Program-made: the position numbers and the translations under genes
Source of the DNA: M0108 sp044228695
GTDB lineage: Bacteria > Pseudomonadota > Gammaproteobacteria > Chromatiales > Chromatiaceae
DNA length: 64,000 nucleotides
NCBI GenBank assembly: GCA_044228695.1
Contig: JBGAUK010000004.1
Coordinates: 1 to 64,000, forward strand
Reading direction: 5' to 3'
The notes under the pieces: generated by a model
The model's input: only the letters and a program-made list of their open reading frames with translations
What the model was told of the DNA's origin: nothing
Database searches by the model: none
Shown: positions 25,041 to 33,178 of the stretch, in pieces
How the letters are laid out: each line of letters begins with the position of its first letter
How positions within the stretch are numbered: the first letter of the stretch is position 1

Positions 25041-27178
25041 ACGGATGCGTCCTTCAAGGTGAGTGGTAGCCCGGCGATGGCGAGGATGACGCGATCGCAG
25101 AGGGGCGCGAGGTCCTGGTGCAGTTGGCCGGCGGCATCGCCAAAGCGCCGGCTGAGTTCTCCCAGGGGCATGACCCCCAGGCTGGTCTCATTGCTGACCA
25201 GAATGATCCGGCCCGGCAGGGCAGGCAGCACCTGGAGCAGGGCGGCGCCTTCCTGATCGCACAGGGCGGCGTCTTCGGCCAGGAGCAGGTTGGTCAGCCA
25301 GAGCGTCAGGCAATCGACGAGCAGGCAGCGCCCCGGGGCGGCATGGGCCGCCAGGGCCGCCGCCAGGCTCAGAGGCTCCTCCACCAGGCCCCAATGCGCC
25401 GGCCGCCGGGCGCGGTGGGCGGCAATCCGGGCCGCCATCTCGCCATCCCCGGCGGTGGCCGTGGCGATGTAGGTGACGGGGCCGGCACCCTCGCTCGCCA
25501 GGCGCTCCGCCAGCCGGCTCTTGCCGGAACGGACGCCGCCCAGGATCAGGGTCCGTAACCCTTCAGACCCCAGGGCCGCAGGGCTCGACTTCGGTAGCGC
25601 AAGCCATGGCTTCTCCGGCTCCCTCCCCCCTCGCGGGGGATGGTTGGGGAGAGGGGGCTGAGGGGTGGCGTCCCCTACCGTCCCTAGTCCCCCCGCCAAG
25701 GGCCGTGCCCCCTCAATGAGGCTCTGCAGCCAGTGGGGATCCAGGTGCTGATCGAGGGTATCCGCCAGCCGGTCGAAGGCTGCCTCGCGCAGGGCCTCGT
25801 AGTCAATATGCTCAACCTGGAGCAGGCCGGCCCAGGTCAGGAGGGCGGCGAGGGCCGCACTTGATTCGAAGAGGCCATGCAGATAGGTGCCGAGAACCTG
25901 GTCGTCGTCCCGGATGGCCCCATCCGGACCCTCGGTCAGGTGCACGGCGGGTCTGGCCAGGGCCGGGCCCTGGGTGACGCCCGCATGAATCTCGTAGCCG
26001 GAGACGGGGGCCTCAGCGATGGCCAGTCGGCCCTGGACATTGCGGAGTTGCTTTTCCTGTTCCAGGGTCGTTTCCAGGTCAAGGAGCCCCAGGCCGGTGC
26101 TGGCCCCTGGCGCGCCCTCCAGGCCGTGGGGGTCATGGATGCCCCGGCCCAGCATCTGGAAGCCGCCGCAGATGCCCATGACCTTGCCGCCATAACGCAG
26201 GTGCCGCTGGATCGCTGTCTCCCAGCCCTCCTGGCGCAACCAGGCGAGATCCCCGCGTACGCTCTTGGAACCGGGCAGGATAATGAGGTCGGCGGGTGGT
26301 ATCGCCTGGCCGGGGCCGATGAAGTCCAACCTGACCTGGGGGTGCAGGCAGAGGGGATCGAAATCGGTGCGATTGCTGAGACGGGGGATGGCGGGGACCA
26401 GGATGCGCAGGCAGGCCTGTCCGGGCTCCCCTGGCTGGCGCTGGCGGACGGGGGGGAGGGCCAGGCCGTCCTCGGCCTCCAGATGCAGCCCCGGCAAAAA
26501 GGGCAGTACGCCCAGTACCGGCTTGCCGGTACGTCGTTCCAGCCAGTCCAGACCGGGTTGCAGTAGGGCGAGGTCGCCGCGAAAGCGGTTGATGACGAAG
26601 CCCTGGACCCGGGCCCGTTCGCTGTCGCTCAGCAGCTCCAGGGTACCGACCAGATGGGCGAAGACCCCGCCACGGTCGATGTCGGCGATCAGGATCACTG
26701 GGCAGTCCACGGCCTCGGCGAAGCCCATGTTGGCGATGTCGTTGGCCCGCAGATTGATCTCGGCGGGGGAGCCCGCGCCCTCGATCAGTATGATCTGGTA
26801 GCGGTCGGCGAGGCGCTGGTAGGACTCCAGCACGGCGACGCGGGCCAGGCCTTTGTATTCCTGGTAGGCGCGGGCGTTCATGGTGGCGACCGCCCGGCCC
26901 TGGATGATGACCTGGGCGCCGGTGTCGGTGTTGGGCTTGAGCAGCACCGGGTTCATGTCGGTGTGGGGCTCCAGTCCGCAGGCCCGGGCCTGGGCCGCCT
27001 GGGCGCGGCCGATCTCGCCGCCATCGACGGTGACCGCGCTGTTCAGGGCCATGTTCTGGGGCTTGAAGGGGGCGACCCGGATCCCGCGCCGGACCAACCA
27101 GCGGCCCAGGGCCGTGACCAGCAGGCTCTTGCCCGCATCCGAGGTTGTGCCCTGAACCATGAGGGTTTGGGTCTTCAT
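25037..27178 (-). CDS. cobQ-cobU: Fused cobyric acid synthase - adenosylcobinamide kinase/guanylyltransferase
   Basis: 713 aa. The start at 27178 (MKTQTLMVQG) is where CobQ homologues begin; a 103-residue upstream extension overlaps the decarboxylase gene in another frame and is Gly/Pro/Arg junk. Residues 1-~490 are CobQ/CbiP, amidating four side chains: P-loop GTTSDAGKS, the glutaminase Cys in MGICGGFQML and YLHGLF. Residues ~540-713 are CobU: P-loop GGVRSGKS, IAAHRARRPAHW and LVDCLTLWLTNLL. The ~50-residue linker contains PPLPNHPPRGGRE, translated from a REP-like repeat. No stop or frameshift separates the halves in the given sequence. Confidence 0.93.
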   Translation of the reverse strand: MKTQTLMVQGTTSDAGKSLLVTALGRWLVRRGIRVAPFKPQNMALNSAVTVDGGEIGRAQAAQARACGLEPHTDMNPVLLKPNTDTGAQVIIQGRAVATMNARAYQEYKGLARVAVLESYQRLADRYQIILIEGAGSPAEINLRANDIANMGFAEAVDCPVILIADIDRGGVFAHLVGTLELLSDSERARVQGFVINRFRGDLALLQPGLDWLERRTGKPVLGVLPFLPGLHLEAEDGLALPPVRQRQPGEPGQACLRILVPAIPRLSNRTDFDPLCLHPQVRLDFIGPGQAIPPADLIILPGSKSVRGDLAWLRQEGWETAIQRHLRYGGKVMGICGGFQMLGRGIHDPHGLEGAPGASTGLGLLDLETTLEQEKQLRNVQGRLAIAEAPVSGYEIHAGVTQGPALARPAVHLTEGPDGAIRDDDQVLGTYLHGLFESSAALAALLTWAGLLQVEHIDYEALREAAFDRLADTLDQHLDPHWLQSLIEGARPLAGGLGTVGDATPQPPLPNHPPRGGREPEKPWLALPKSSPAALGSEGLRTLILGGVRSGKSRLAERLASEGAGPVTYIATATAGDGEMAARIAAHRARRPAHWGLVEEPLSLAAALAAHAAPGRCLLVDCLTLWLTNLLLAEDAALCDQEGAALLQVLPALPGRIILVSNETSLGVMPLGELSRRFGDAAGQLHQDLAPLCDRVILAIAGLPLTLKDASV
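25619..25666 (+). repeat. REP-like GC-rich repeat, copy A (inside cobQ-cobU)
   Basis: CTCCCTCCCCCCTCGCGGGG continues with a TGGTTGGGGAGAGGGGGCTG block. The core CCCCC..CGCGGGGG is self-complementary. Four related copies lie at 34079, 34664, 40010 and 40078. This one is read in frame as the linker PPLPNHPPRGGRE between the two enzymes of the fusion. Confidence 0.8.
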
Positions 27179-28290
27179 GCGGCGGCCTCGGCGAGGTTCG
27201 CGGCGGGTTGGGGCAGCACCTCGGCTACCACCCGGGCCAGGGCGGCTTCCAGTCGCGCCCAATCCACCTCGGCGCCGGGTAGGCCCAAGCGCAGGCTGGC
27301 GGGGTCCTCGAAGAGGCGGGTCAGAATCCCCTGGCGGGCCAGGGCCTGGTGCAGGGCCCGGGCCTGGGGTGAAGGGACCCACTGGAAGAGGGCGCAACCT
27401 CCCTGGGGTGTGAGCCCCTGGCGGCGGAGCAGGGCGCCGAGCCGCTCCCCGGCCGCGATCAGTCGGGGCCGCTCCCGCTCCCGCCAATCCTGATCCCTCA
27501 GGGCCGCCTGGGCAACCCAGCGGGCCGGGGCACTGAGGGTCCAGGGGCCGAGCAGCCGCTCCAGTCGCGCTAGCAGGTCGGGCTGGGCGCAGACGAAGCC
27601 TACCCGTGCCCCCGCCAGGCCGAAGAACTTGCCCAGGGAGCGCAGGACGATGAGGCCGGGGCGCGCGCTTAGGCCACAGAGGCTCTGATCCGGGGTCGTA
27701 TCCATGAAGGCCTCGTCGACCACCAGCCAGCCACCACGGGCGGCGAGTTGGACGTGCCAGTCGAGCAGCCGCTCCCGTGGGAAGCGGGCAACCGTGGGGT
27801 TGTTGGGATGGATCAGCACCAGGACATCGCAGGTGGGGATGGCCTGATCCACCGCTTCGGCGGCCAGGGCCCTGACCGCGTGACCGGCCTCGCGCCAGGC
27901 GGCGGCATGTTCGGCATAGCCGGGGGACAGGATCCCAACCCGAGCGGGGGCGAGCAGCCGGGGCAGGGCCTGGATCGCGGCCTGGGAACCGGCGACGGGC
28001 AGCAGGTGCGCGGCGCCGTAATAGGCCCGCGCGGCCTGCTCAAGACCATCCTCGTCTTCCGGCAGCCGCGACCAGGCCGAGGCCGGGACCGAGGGTACCG
28101 GCCAGCCGTTGGGATTGATACCGGTGGAGAGGTCCAGCCACTGGTCAAGGTCCAGGCCGTAGTGGCTGGCCGCCGCGCGCAGGCGGCCCCCATGGTGCAG
28201 AGGCCCGGAGCGGTCAAGGGCGATAACCAGGCCCGGCGGGTCTGCCAGCGCGCCGCCCGCGCCATTGGCAAGGTCGGGAGAGACCTTCAT
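27175..28290 (-). CDS. cobC: L-threonine-O-3-phosphate decarboxylase
   Basis: 371 aa from ATG 28290, preceded by GAGGAG. A PLP enzyme of the class I/II aminotransferase fold that makes (R)-1-aminopropan-2-ol phosphate for the nucleotide-loop linker. Visible marks: HHGGRLRAAA and LDLSTGINPNGWP near the N-terminus, HPNNPT, VVDEAFMD, and the PLP lysine in SLGKFFGLAGARVGF. The Salmonella name is cobD; the Pseudomonas-style name cobC is used here. It overlaps the cobQ-cobU start by four bases. Confidence 0.93.
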   Translation of the reverse strand: MKVSPDLANGAGGALADPPGLVIALDRSGPLHHGGRLRAAASHYGLDLDQWLDLSTGINPNGWPVPSVPASAWSRLPEDEDGLEQAARAYYGAAHLLPVAGSQAAIQALPRLLAPARVGILSPGYAEHAAAWREAGHAVRALAAEAVDQAIPTCDVLVLIHPNNPTVARFPRERLLDWHVQLAARGGWLVVDEAFMDTTPDQSLCGLSARPGLIVLRSLGKFFGLAGARVGFVCAQPDLLARLERLLGPWTLSAPARWVAQAALRDQDWRERERPRLIAAGERLGALLRRQGLTPQGGCALFQWVPSPQARALHQALARQGILTRLFEDPASLRLGLPGAEVDWARLEAALARVVAEVLPQPAANLAEAAA

Positions 28291-28630
28291 GGCATGGCCC
28301 TCCTCAATTCGCTGCTTCGTCTCCGGCGCGGACTGACCCGTGCCATACCCAAAACACCTGGGTTTTCGGTATCCGGGGCCGGGTGACGGCGGGCGGGGGA
28401 CGCCGTGAATACGTCCCTGTAGGCTTGGCGACAGCATCCCTGCTGTCGACACCCCCGCCCACCGCCACCCGACCCTCTCGCCACCCGCCGAAGCCTGACG
28501 CGCGATGGGTATAAATATCGGCCCTTCATGGCTCGGCCCTCCCCAAGTCGCTGCTCCATCCGCGGCGCGGCCTGGGCAATGCCAAACACCAGCCCCTCAT
28601 GGCTCGGCCTTTCATCATGTCGCTGCTCCC
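28284..28630. repeat. Three-fold repeated segment around two cob gene ends
   Basis: A segment with TTCATGGC..GGCCCTCC, TCGCTGCT and, in the first two copies, CGGCGCGG and GCCAAACAC-like blocks occurs at about 28284-28356, 28524-28590 and (shorter) 28591-28630. The first copy covers the start codon region of the decarboxylase and the last runs into the 3' end of cbiB. Nothing else protein-coding is supported in 28291-28614. Confidence 0.6.
28380..28450. repeat. Hairpin-containing element resembling a dispersed intergenic repeat
   Basis: Between the repeat copies lies GACGGCGGGCGGGG, GACGCCGTGAATACGTCCCT and a perfect 7-bp hairpin GACAGCA-TCCC-TGCTGTC. The GCCGTGAATACGTCCCTGTAGG block is familiar from dispersed intergenic repeats of proteobacteria, but copy number cannot be checked here. 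Confidence 0.4.
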
Positions 28631-29547
28631 GAGCTCAAGTAGGTATGGAGGCTGGCGCCCACCAGAACGGTGACGACCCAGAGCGCCAGGGCACGTCGAA
28701 TCAAGCCGAGGGCGCGGTCGATGTCCCGGGTACCCGCCGGCGGCCCCGCCCCCAGCGGGGGCCGGACCTGGGCGACGCCGTGGTAGATGGCCGCACCACC
28801 CAGCAGGACACCGAGACTGCCGGCGCCAGCGGCCATCACGGGGCCGGCGTTAGGGCTCTTCCAGGTCGGGGCCTGCTGGCGCCAGCAGGTCAGGGCCGGG
28901 GTAAAATGGCCGGCCAGGGCATAACTCAGGGCCGTGAGTCGCGCGGGTGCCCAATTCAGCAGGTCGTCAAGGCGCGCCGCGGCCCAGCCGAAACGCCGGT
29001 AGCGCTCGGTACGGTAGCCCCACATGGCGTCCAGGGTATTGGTCAGCCGATAGAGGATGATGCCGGGGGCCCCCGCCACCAGAAACCAGAAGAGGGCACC
29101 GAAGATGGCGTCGTTGCCGTTTTCCAGCACGGATTCGACCGTCGCCTTGGCGATGGCCGCTTCATCCAGGTCAGCGGTGTCGCGACTGACCAGGTAGCCC
29201 ACCGCCTGGCGGGCCTGGGCCAGGTCGCCAACCGCCAGGGCATCGCGCACCCGGCCGGCGTGTTCTCCCAGGCTGCGCCAGCCGATGGCGAGATAGAGCA
29301 CCAGGAGGTCCAGGGCGGGGCTCCCGGGCCAGGGCCTGACGAGGAGGGCGAGCAGGGTGAAGGGCAGGATGAGCAGCAGGAGGGCCAGGACACCCCACCA
29401 GCGGGCATCACCCCAGAGACGGTTTTCCAGGGCCTGGGCCAGCCAGCCGAAGCCGATCAGGGGGTGAAAGCGGCGCGGCTCCCCCAGCCAGGCGTCGAGG
29501 GCCAGGGCCAGAGGCAGGATGAGGGCGCTGGTCATGCCGCCGCTCAT
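28615..29547 (-). CDS. cbiB: Adenosylcobinamide-phosphate synthase
   Basis: 310 aa, usual size, multi-pass membrane protein. It attaches aminopropanol (phosphate) to adenosylcobyrate. Family blocks: LALDAWLGEPRRFHPLIGFG near the N-terminus, SRDTADLDEAAIAKATVESV, ENGNDAIFGALFWF and NTLDAMWGYRTERYRRFGW. The start overlaps the cobJ stop by four bases. CobD is the Pseudomonas name. Confidence 0.94.
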   Translation of the reverse strand: MSGGMTSALILPLALALDAWLGEPRRFHPLIGFGWLAQALENRLWGDARWWGVLALLLLILPFTLLALLVRPWPGSPALDLLVLYLAIGWRSLGEHAGRVRDALAVGDLAQARQAVGYLVSRDTADLDEAAIAKATVESVLENGNDAIFGALFWFLVAGAPGIILYRLTNTLDAMWGYRTERYRRFGWAAARLDDLLNWAPARLTALSYALAGHFTPALTCWRQQAPTWKSPNAGPVMAAGAGSLGVLLGGAAIYHGVAQVRPPLGAGPPAGTRDIDRALGLIRRALALWVVTVLVGASLHTYLSSGAAT

Positions 29548-31034
29548 GTCGTCGCAACCGTCAGGGTCCGCCAGGCCTGGAAGAAGGCCTCTTCGGCCTG
29601 GGGATCCAGACCCCGCTCGGTGGCAACCAGCGCCAGGGTCAGGATAGCCTCATCCGCCGCGTCGAGGAAATGGACCTCGCGCCGCTGGTCGCCCTGGCGG
29701 AGGAACCAGGCTTGGGCGATACGCGCGGCGTCGAAGCGCAAGCAGGACCCTGGGGTTGCTAGGGTCAGCCAGCCGTTCCGCCCACTCTCACCCCCATCCG
29801 CGTCCCGGCTGAAGCATGGGGATCCGGCCTTCCAGGAGGGAATGCCTTCGCCCCCCTTCGCATCCTGGTTGAAGGCGAAGCACTCCAGCCGCCATTCCGC
29901 CATCAGACCCGCCGGACTCTGGATCTCCAGCCTAACCGGCCCCCAGGCCGGGATTGCCCGCAACAGCGACTGCTCGGCGCCAACCCTGACCTGGGCCGCG
30001 ACCAGACCAGCCGCGTCCTCGGCCTGGCGGTTGGCCAGGCCGCCAGCCTCCCTGGCCCCGGCTAGCTCGATGGCCTGGAGGAGTTCTCCCAGGGGAACCT
30101 CGCGGTCCCGCGCCAACGCCGCCAGCGATCCCCCTTGGATTTGCCCGAGCTGCTCGCGGATCGCGGCCTGCCAGCCTTCCAGGCCTAGGCTCAGGGATCG
30201 ACCGGCCCGCTCGCCTGATCTGGGGTCGCCGGTGATGGCGTCGTACTTTTGGGCATAGCCGCGCGGCGTGACCATGAGCCCATCCTGGACGTAGGTGCTG
30301 GCGTTGCCGATCAGGACCGTGGACAGCATGCCGATTTGGGCCTCCGTCAGGGCGCTGAGGTGGGTCAGATGAACCGCCTGGTCCTCGCGGTAGGCGGATT
30401 TGACGATGGCCACCGGCGTTTCGGGTTGGCGATGGCGCAGGAGAATCCGCTGGGCCTCGACCAGGTGCCGGGTCCGCCGGCCACTGCGCGGGTTGTAGAG
30501 GGCGATCACGAAGTCGCCGCGCGCCGCGGCCGCGAGCCGCTTGGCGATGACGGGCCAGGGGGTCAGGAGGTCGGAGAGGGAGATGGAGCAGAAATCATGG
30601 GTCAGGGGCGCCCCGACCAGGGAGGCGCAGGCGGAGAGGGAGGTGATGCCGGGTATCACCTCGACCTCGATGTCTCCTCCGGGGTGCCAGCCGGAGCGTA
30701 GCAGCACCTCGTAAGTGGGGCCGGCCATGCCATAGACGCCGATGTCGCCGGAGGAGATGAGGGCCACGCGCCGACCGGCCTGGGCATACTCATAGGCCGC
30801 CACGCAGCGGTCGATCTCCTCCGTCATGCCCTTGCGGATGACCTCCTGATCGGTCAGGAGATGCTGGATCAGCTTGATGTAGGTGCCATAGCCAATGATC
30901 ACCTCGGCCTCGGCCAGGGCCTGGCGGGCGCGCAGGCTCAGGTAATCCTCGGCGCCAGGGCCCAGGCCCACCAGGAATATCTTGCCCCGGGTGGCGGGTA
31001 CTAGGGTCGAATCCGCCAATGCACCTTCATTCAT
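29544..31034 (-). CDS. cobJ: Precorrin-3B/cobalt-factor III C17-methyltransferase with HemS/ChuX-like C-terminal extension
   Basis: 496 aa. Residues ~15-255 are a complete CobJ/CbiH methyltransferase: LVGLGPGAEDYLSLRA, ISSGDIGVYGMAGP, EVIPGITSLSACASLVGAPL, DFVIALYNPRSGRR. The ring-contraction enzyme normally ends there. The ~240 further residues are not a methyltransferase: LAALARDREVPLGELLQAI and CLRFDAARIAQAWFLRQGD recall haem-utilisation HemS/ChuX proteins. That assignment is an inference by eye. An internal low-complexity duplication (FNQDAKGGEG / FSRDADGGES) lies near residues 390-425. The start MNEGAL at 31034 overlaps the upstream gene by eight bases. Confidence 0.88.
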   Translation of the reverse strand: MNEGALADSTLVPATRGKIFLVGLGPGAEDYLSLRARQALAEAEVIIGYGTYIKLIQHLLTDQEVIRKGMTEEIDRCVAAYEYAQAGRRVALISSGDIGVYGMAGPTYEVLLRSGWHPGGDIEVEVIPGITSLSACASLVGAPLTHDFCSISLSDLLTPWPVIAKRLAAAARGDFVIALYNPRSGRRTRHLVEAQRILLRHRQPETPVAIVKSAYREDQAVHLTHLSALTEAQIGMLSTVLIGNASTYVQDGLMVTPRGYAQKYDAITGDPRSGERAGRSLSLGLEGWQAAIREQLGQIQGGSLAALARDREVPLGELLQAIELAGAREAGGLANRQAEDAAGLVAAQVRVGAEQSLLRAIPAWGPVRLEIQSPAGLMAEWRLECFAFNQDAKGGEGIPSWKAGSPCFSRDADGGESGRNGWLTLATPGSCLRFDAARIAQAWFLRQGDQRREVHFLDAADEAILTLALVATERGLDPQAEEAFFQAWRTLTVATT

Positions 31035-31431
31035 GGATGCGACTCCAGGCGATGGAGACCGTGGCGTTCTTGCCATCGGGGCCCCGGAATTTGAATTTTT
31101 CCAGCACCAGATCTTCCATCCGGCCGTTCGCGGCCAACAGGGCCGCGGCCTCCGCGACTGCGGGCGTCCCCATGTGGGCAAGGACCGTCGCGGACGGGTT
31201 GGGCACCGGGACCTGGGCCAGTTCGGCGGCGCTGAAGAGGCGCAGGGGCCAGCCCTGTTCCGCAGCGAGGAGGAGGATAGCCGCTTCGTCATGTTTTTTA
31301 TCGATGGTGGCCAGGGTCGCGACCGCGACCGGCTCCAGATGGACGCTGGCCAGGGCCTGCGTGACCGCCGTGCGCAAGGTCTCGGGGGCGGTGCCCCGAT
31401 CGCAGCCGACGCCCAGGGTGACGCGCCTCAT
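31027..31431 (-). CDS. cobE: CobE / CbiG C-terminal domain protein
   Basis: 134 aa from ATG 31431. It matches the stand-alone CbiG C-terminal domain: LGVGCDRGTAPETLRTAV, TIDKKHDEAAILLLAAEQGWPL, and VAEAAALLAANGR. In the anaerobic route CbiG opens the delta-lactone ring with loss of acetaldehyde; the isolated C-terminal domain (CobE) has no proven separate activity. It begins within the stop of the cbiG gene (ATGA), so the two products are likely made together as a split CbiG. Confidence 0.88.
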   Translation of the reverse strand: MRRVTLGVGCDRGTAPETLRTAVTQALASVHLEPVAVATLATIDKKHDEAAILLLAAEQGWPLRLFSAAELAQVPVPNPSATVLAHMGTPAVAEAAALLAANGRMEDLVLEKFKFRGPDGKNATVSIAWSRIHE

Positions 31432-32342
31432 GGCTGATCCTCGGGTGGCCGATACACCACCAGGCGCTCCGCGAAGCGTTGCCACAGGTCCGGGGAGATG
31501 GCGCGGCGCGTCACCCAGAGCAGGCCCCGAAAGGCCTCCGGGTCGATCTCCTCGAAGCGCGCGAAGACCTGGATATTGGCCGGCGGGGGCGTCGCGCGGC
31601 GCCACCAGTCGCGGCGGCCGGCCTCCTGCACCAGGGCGATGGGCTCGCCATTGACGACATGAGCGGAGACGCGGGTGACGTTGATCTTGGGGGCCTCCAG
31701 GCGCCAGCCCAGTTCCCTGCCCAGGAGATCGACGGCGAGGGTTTGGCCGACATCCGAGGCGGTAGTCAGCACGGCGGTGGCGCCGAGCAGGGCCGCCAAG
31801 TGCTCGGCGAAGGCATTTGCCCCGCCCACATGGCCGGACAAGGCGGGGATGACGAAGCGCCCGGCCTCGTCCACCACCAGCACGCCGGGGTCCTGGTGCT
31901 TGGATTGGAGGTGGGGGGCGATGAGGCGGATGACGGCTCCCAGGGAGACGAAAAAGACGATCTGGTCATAGGTCGCGAAGAGGGCGCCAATCTGGTCCTT
32001 CAGGGCATCTGGGTAGGGGCTGAGGCGGAGGCTTGGGCCAGGCGTGCTGGTGGGGGCGTCATCCGCCGGGGGGCCGTAGGAGCCGAGCCCCCTCGGCGAC
32101 CGGTGGTGTTCAGCCGCAGTCAGGTCGGACGGTGTCGTTCCCAGCCCGGCGGATCCCGCCGCGACCATGGCGAATTTGGCGGCGACGATCAGGTCCACCT
32201 GGGTGGTGATTGCGCTCGGCGGGGCCGTGGAAGCCAGAAGGACAGGGCTGGCGGCCACCAGCCGTCGGGCCAGGGCGCCGGCCTGTTGGGCTCCGCGGCG
32301 CGTGATGGCTACCAGGGCTATCCGCCCCGTTGGCATCCTCAT
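31428..32342 (-). CDS. cbiG: CbiG N-terminal and central domains (cobalt-precorrin-5A hydrolase)
   Basis: 304 aa. IALVAITRRGAQQAGALARR starts the protein; YDQIVFFVSLGAVIRLIAPHL, VDEAGRFVIPALSGHVGGAN and VDLLGRELGWRLE are standard CbiG blocks. The C-terminal CbiG domain is missing here and encoded by the overlapping next gene. A ~40-residue Pro/Ser-rich insert (about residues 68-108) separates the first strands from the rest and is unusual in the family. It overlaps cobI at its start by four bases. Confidence 0.9.
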   Translation of the reverse strand: MRMPTGRIALVAITRRGAQQAGALARRLVAASPVLLASTAPPSAITTQVDLIVAAKFAMVAAGSAGLGTTPSDLTAAEHHRSPRGLGSYGPPADDAPTSTPGPSLRLSPYPDALKDQIGALFATYDQIVFFVSLGAVIRLIAPHLQSKHQDPGVLVVDEAGRFVIPALSGHVGGANAFAEHLAALLGATAVLTTASDVGQTLAVDLLGRELGWRLEAPKINVTRVSAHVVNGEPIALVQEAGRRDWWRRATPPPANIQVFARFEEIDPEAFRGLLWVTRRAISPDLWQRFAERLVVYRPPEDQP

Positions 32343-33178
32343 GCGGTCGCCTCGTCCCGGGCCGCCGGATGACGGCAGCCGCGCAGCATCTCGCCCTTGG
32401 GCCGGTTGGGGTTGTGGACCAGGAGGAGGGACAGGTAGTTGACGGTCTCGTGGCGAATCTGAGTCAGATCCCGGACCGTCCGCTCCTCGGGGCAGCCCAC
32501 CTTTTCCACGAAGCTGGAGTAGGGCAGCAGGCCGCGTCTCTCCAGCAGCCCGATGATGTCACCCAGCAGGGGTTTGACCTTGAGCAGGACCAGGGAGTCG
32601 AACTCGTCCAGCAGGTGATCGATGGTGTGGACGCCATATCCGGCGGGGAGGATGGCCAGGGTATCGTCCGCGTCCGCCAGGGCCAGACCCAGGTGCGCGG
32701 CGGCGGCCTGGTAGGAGGTGACCCCAGCCACCACCTCCACCCGGATCTCAGCATCCAGGGCGGTGACGGTGCGCGCCAGGTGGCCGAAGGTGGAATAGGT
32801 GGAGGCATCGCCTTCCACCAGGAAACAGACATCCCGCCCCGCCTCGAGCTGTTCCAGGACGCTGTGAGCCGCCGCCAGCCAGTGTTTGGCCAGGATCTCG
32901 GCGTTGTGGGTCATGGGGAAACAGAGGGGGATGGCCGCATCCGGCACCGCCAGCCCGGCGCGCTGGGCGATGTCCAGGGCGAAGCTGTCCCCGCCCGGCT
33001 TGCGCACCGGGTAGGTCCAGAGGCCGTCCCCCGTCAGCAACTCCCAGGCCCGGCGGGTGATGAGACCCGGATCGCCGGGGCCCAGGCTGACGCCCCGGAG
33101 GTAGCCCTTGGCCCTGGCCCCGGGGCTCGCGACGGGGTGGTCCACAGCCAGGCCGATCTCCTGATCCTTAACGGTCAT
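32339..33178 (-). CDS. cobI: Precorrin-2/cobalt-factor II C20-methyltransferase
   Basis: 279 aa from ATG 33178. SAM-dependent tetrapyrrole methylase: SLGPGDPGLITRRA (SAM glycine-rich loop), FLVEGDASTYSTFGHL, VEVVAGVTSYQAAAA and LLKVKPLLGDI are typical of CobI/CbiL. The start overlaps the cobL stop by eleven bases. With CbiX supplying cobalt early, the CbiL (cobalt-containing substrate) role is more likely. Confidence 0.93.
   Translation of the reverse strand: MTVKDQEIGLAVDHPVASPGARAKGYLRGVSLGPGDPGLITRRAWELLTGDGLWTYPVRKPGGDSFALDIAQRAGLAVPDAAIPLCFPMTHNAEILAKHWLAAAHSVLEQLEAGRDVCFLVEGDASTYSTFGHLARTVTALDAEIRVEVVAGVTSYQAAAAHLGLALADADDTLAILPAGYGVHTIDHLLDEFDSLVLLKVKPLLGDIIGLLERRGLLPYSSFVEKVGCPEERTVRDLTQIRHETVNYLSLLLVHNPNRPKGEMLRGCRHPAARDEATA

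Noticed and set aside
27179..27487. 103-residue N-terminal extension of cobQ-cobU
   Set aside because: Gly/Pro/Arg-rich and overlapping the decarboxylase coding sequence in another frame; CobQ proteins begin at the ATG 27178.
28287..28589. 100-residue minus-strand frame between the decarboxylase and cbiB
   Set aside because: Arg/Gly-rich translation of repeated noncoding DNA.
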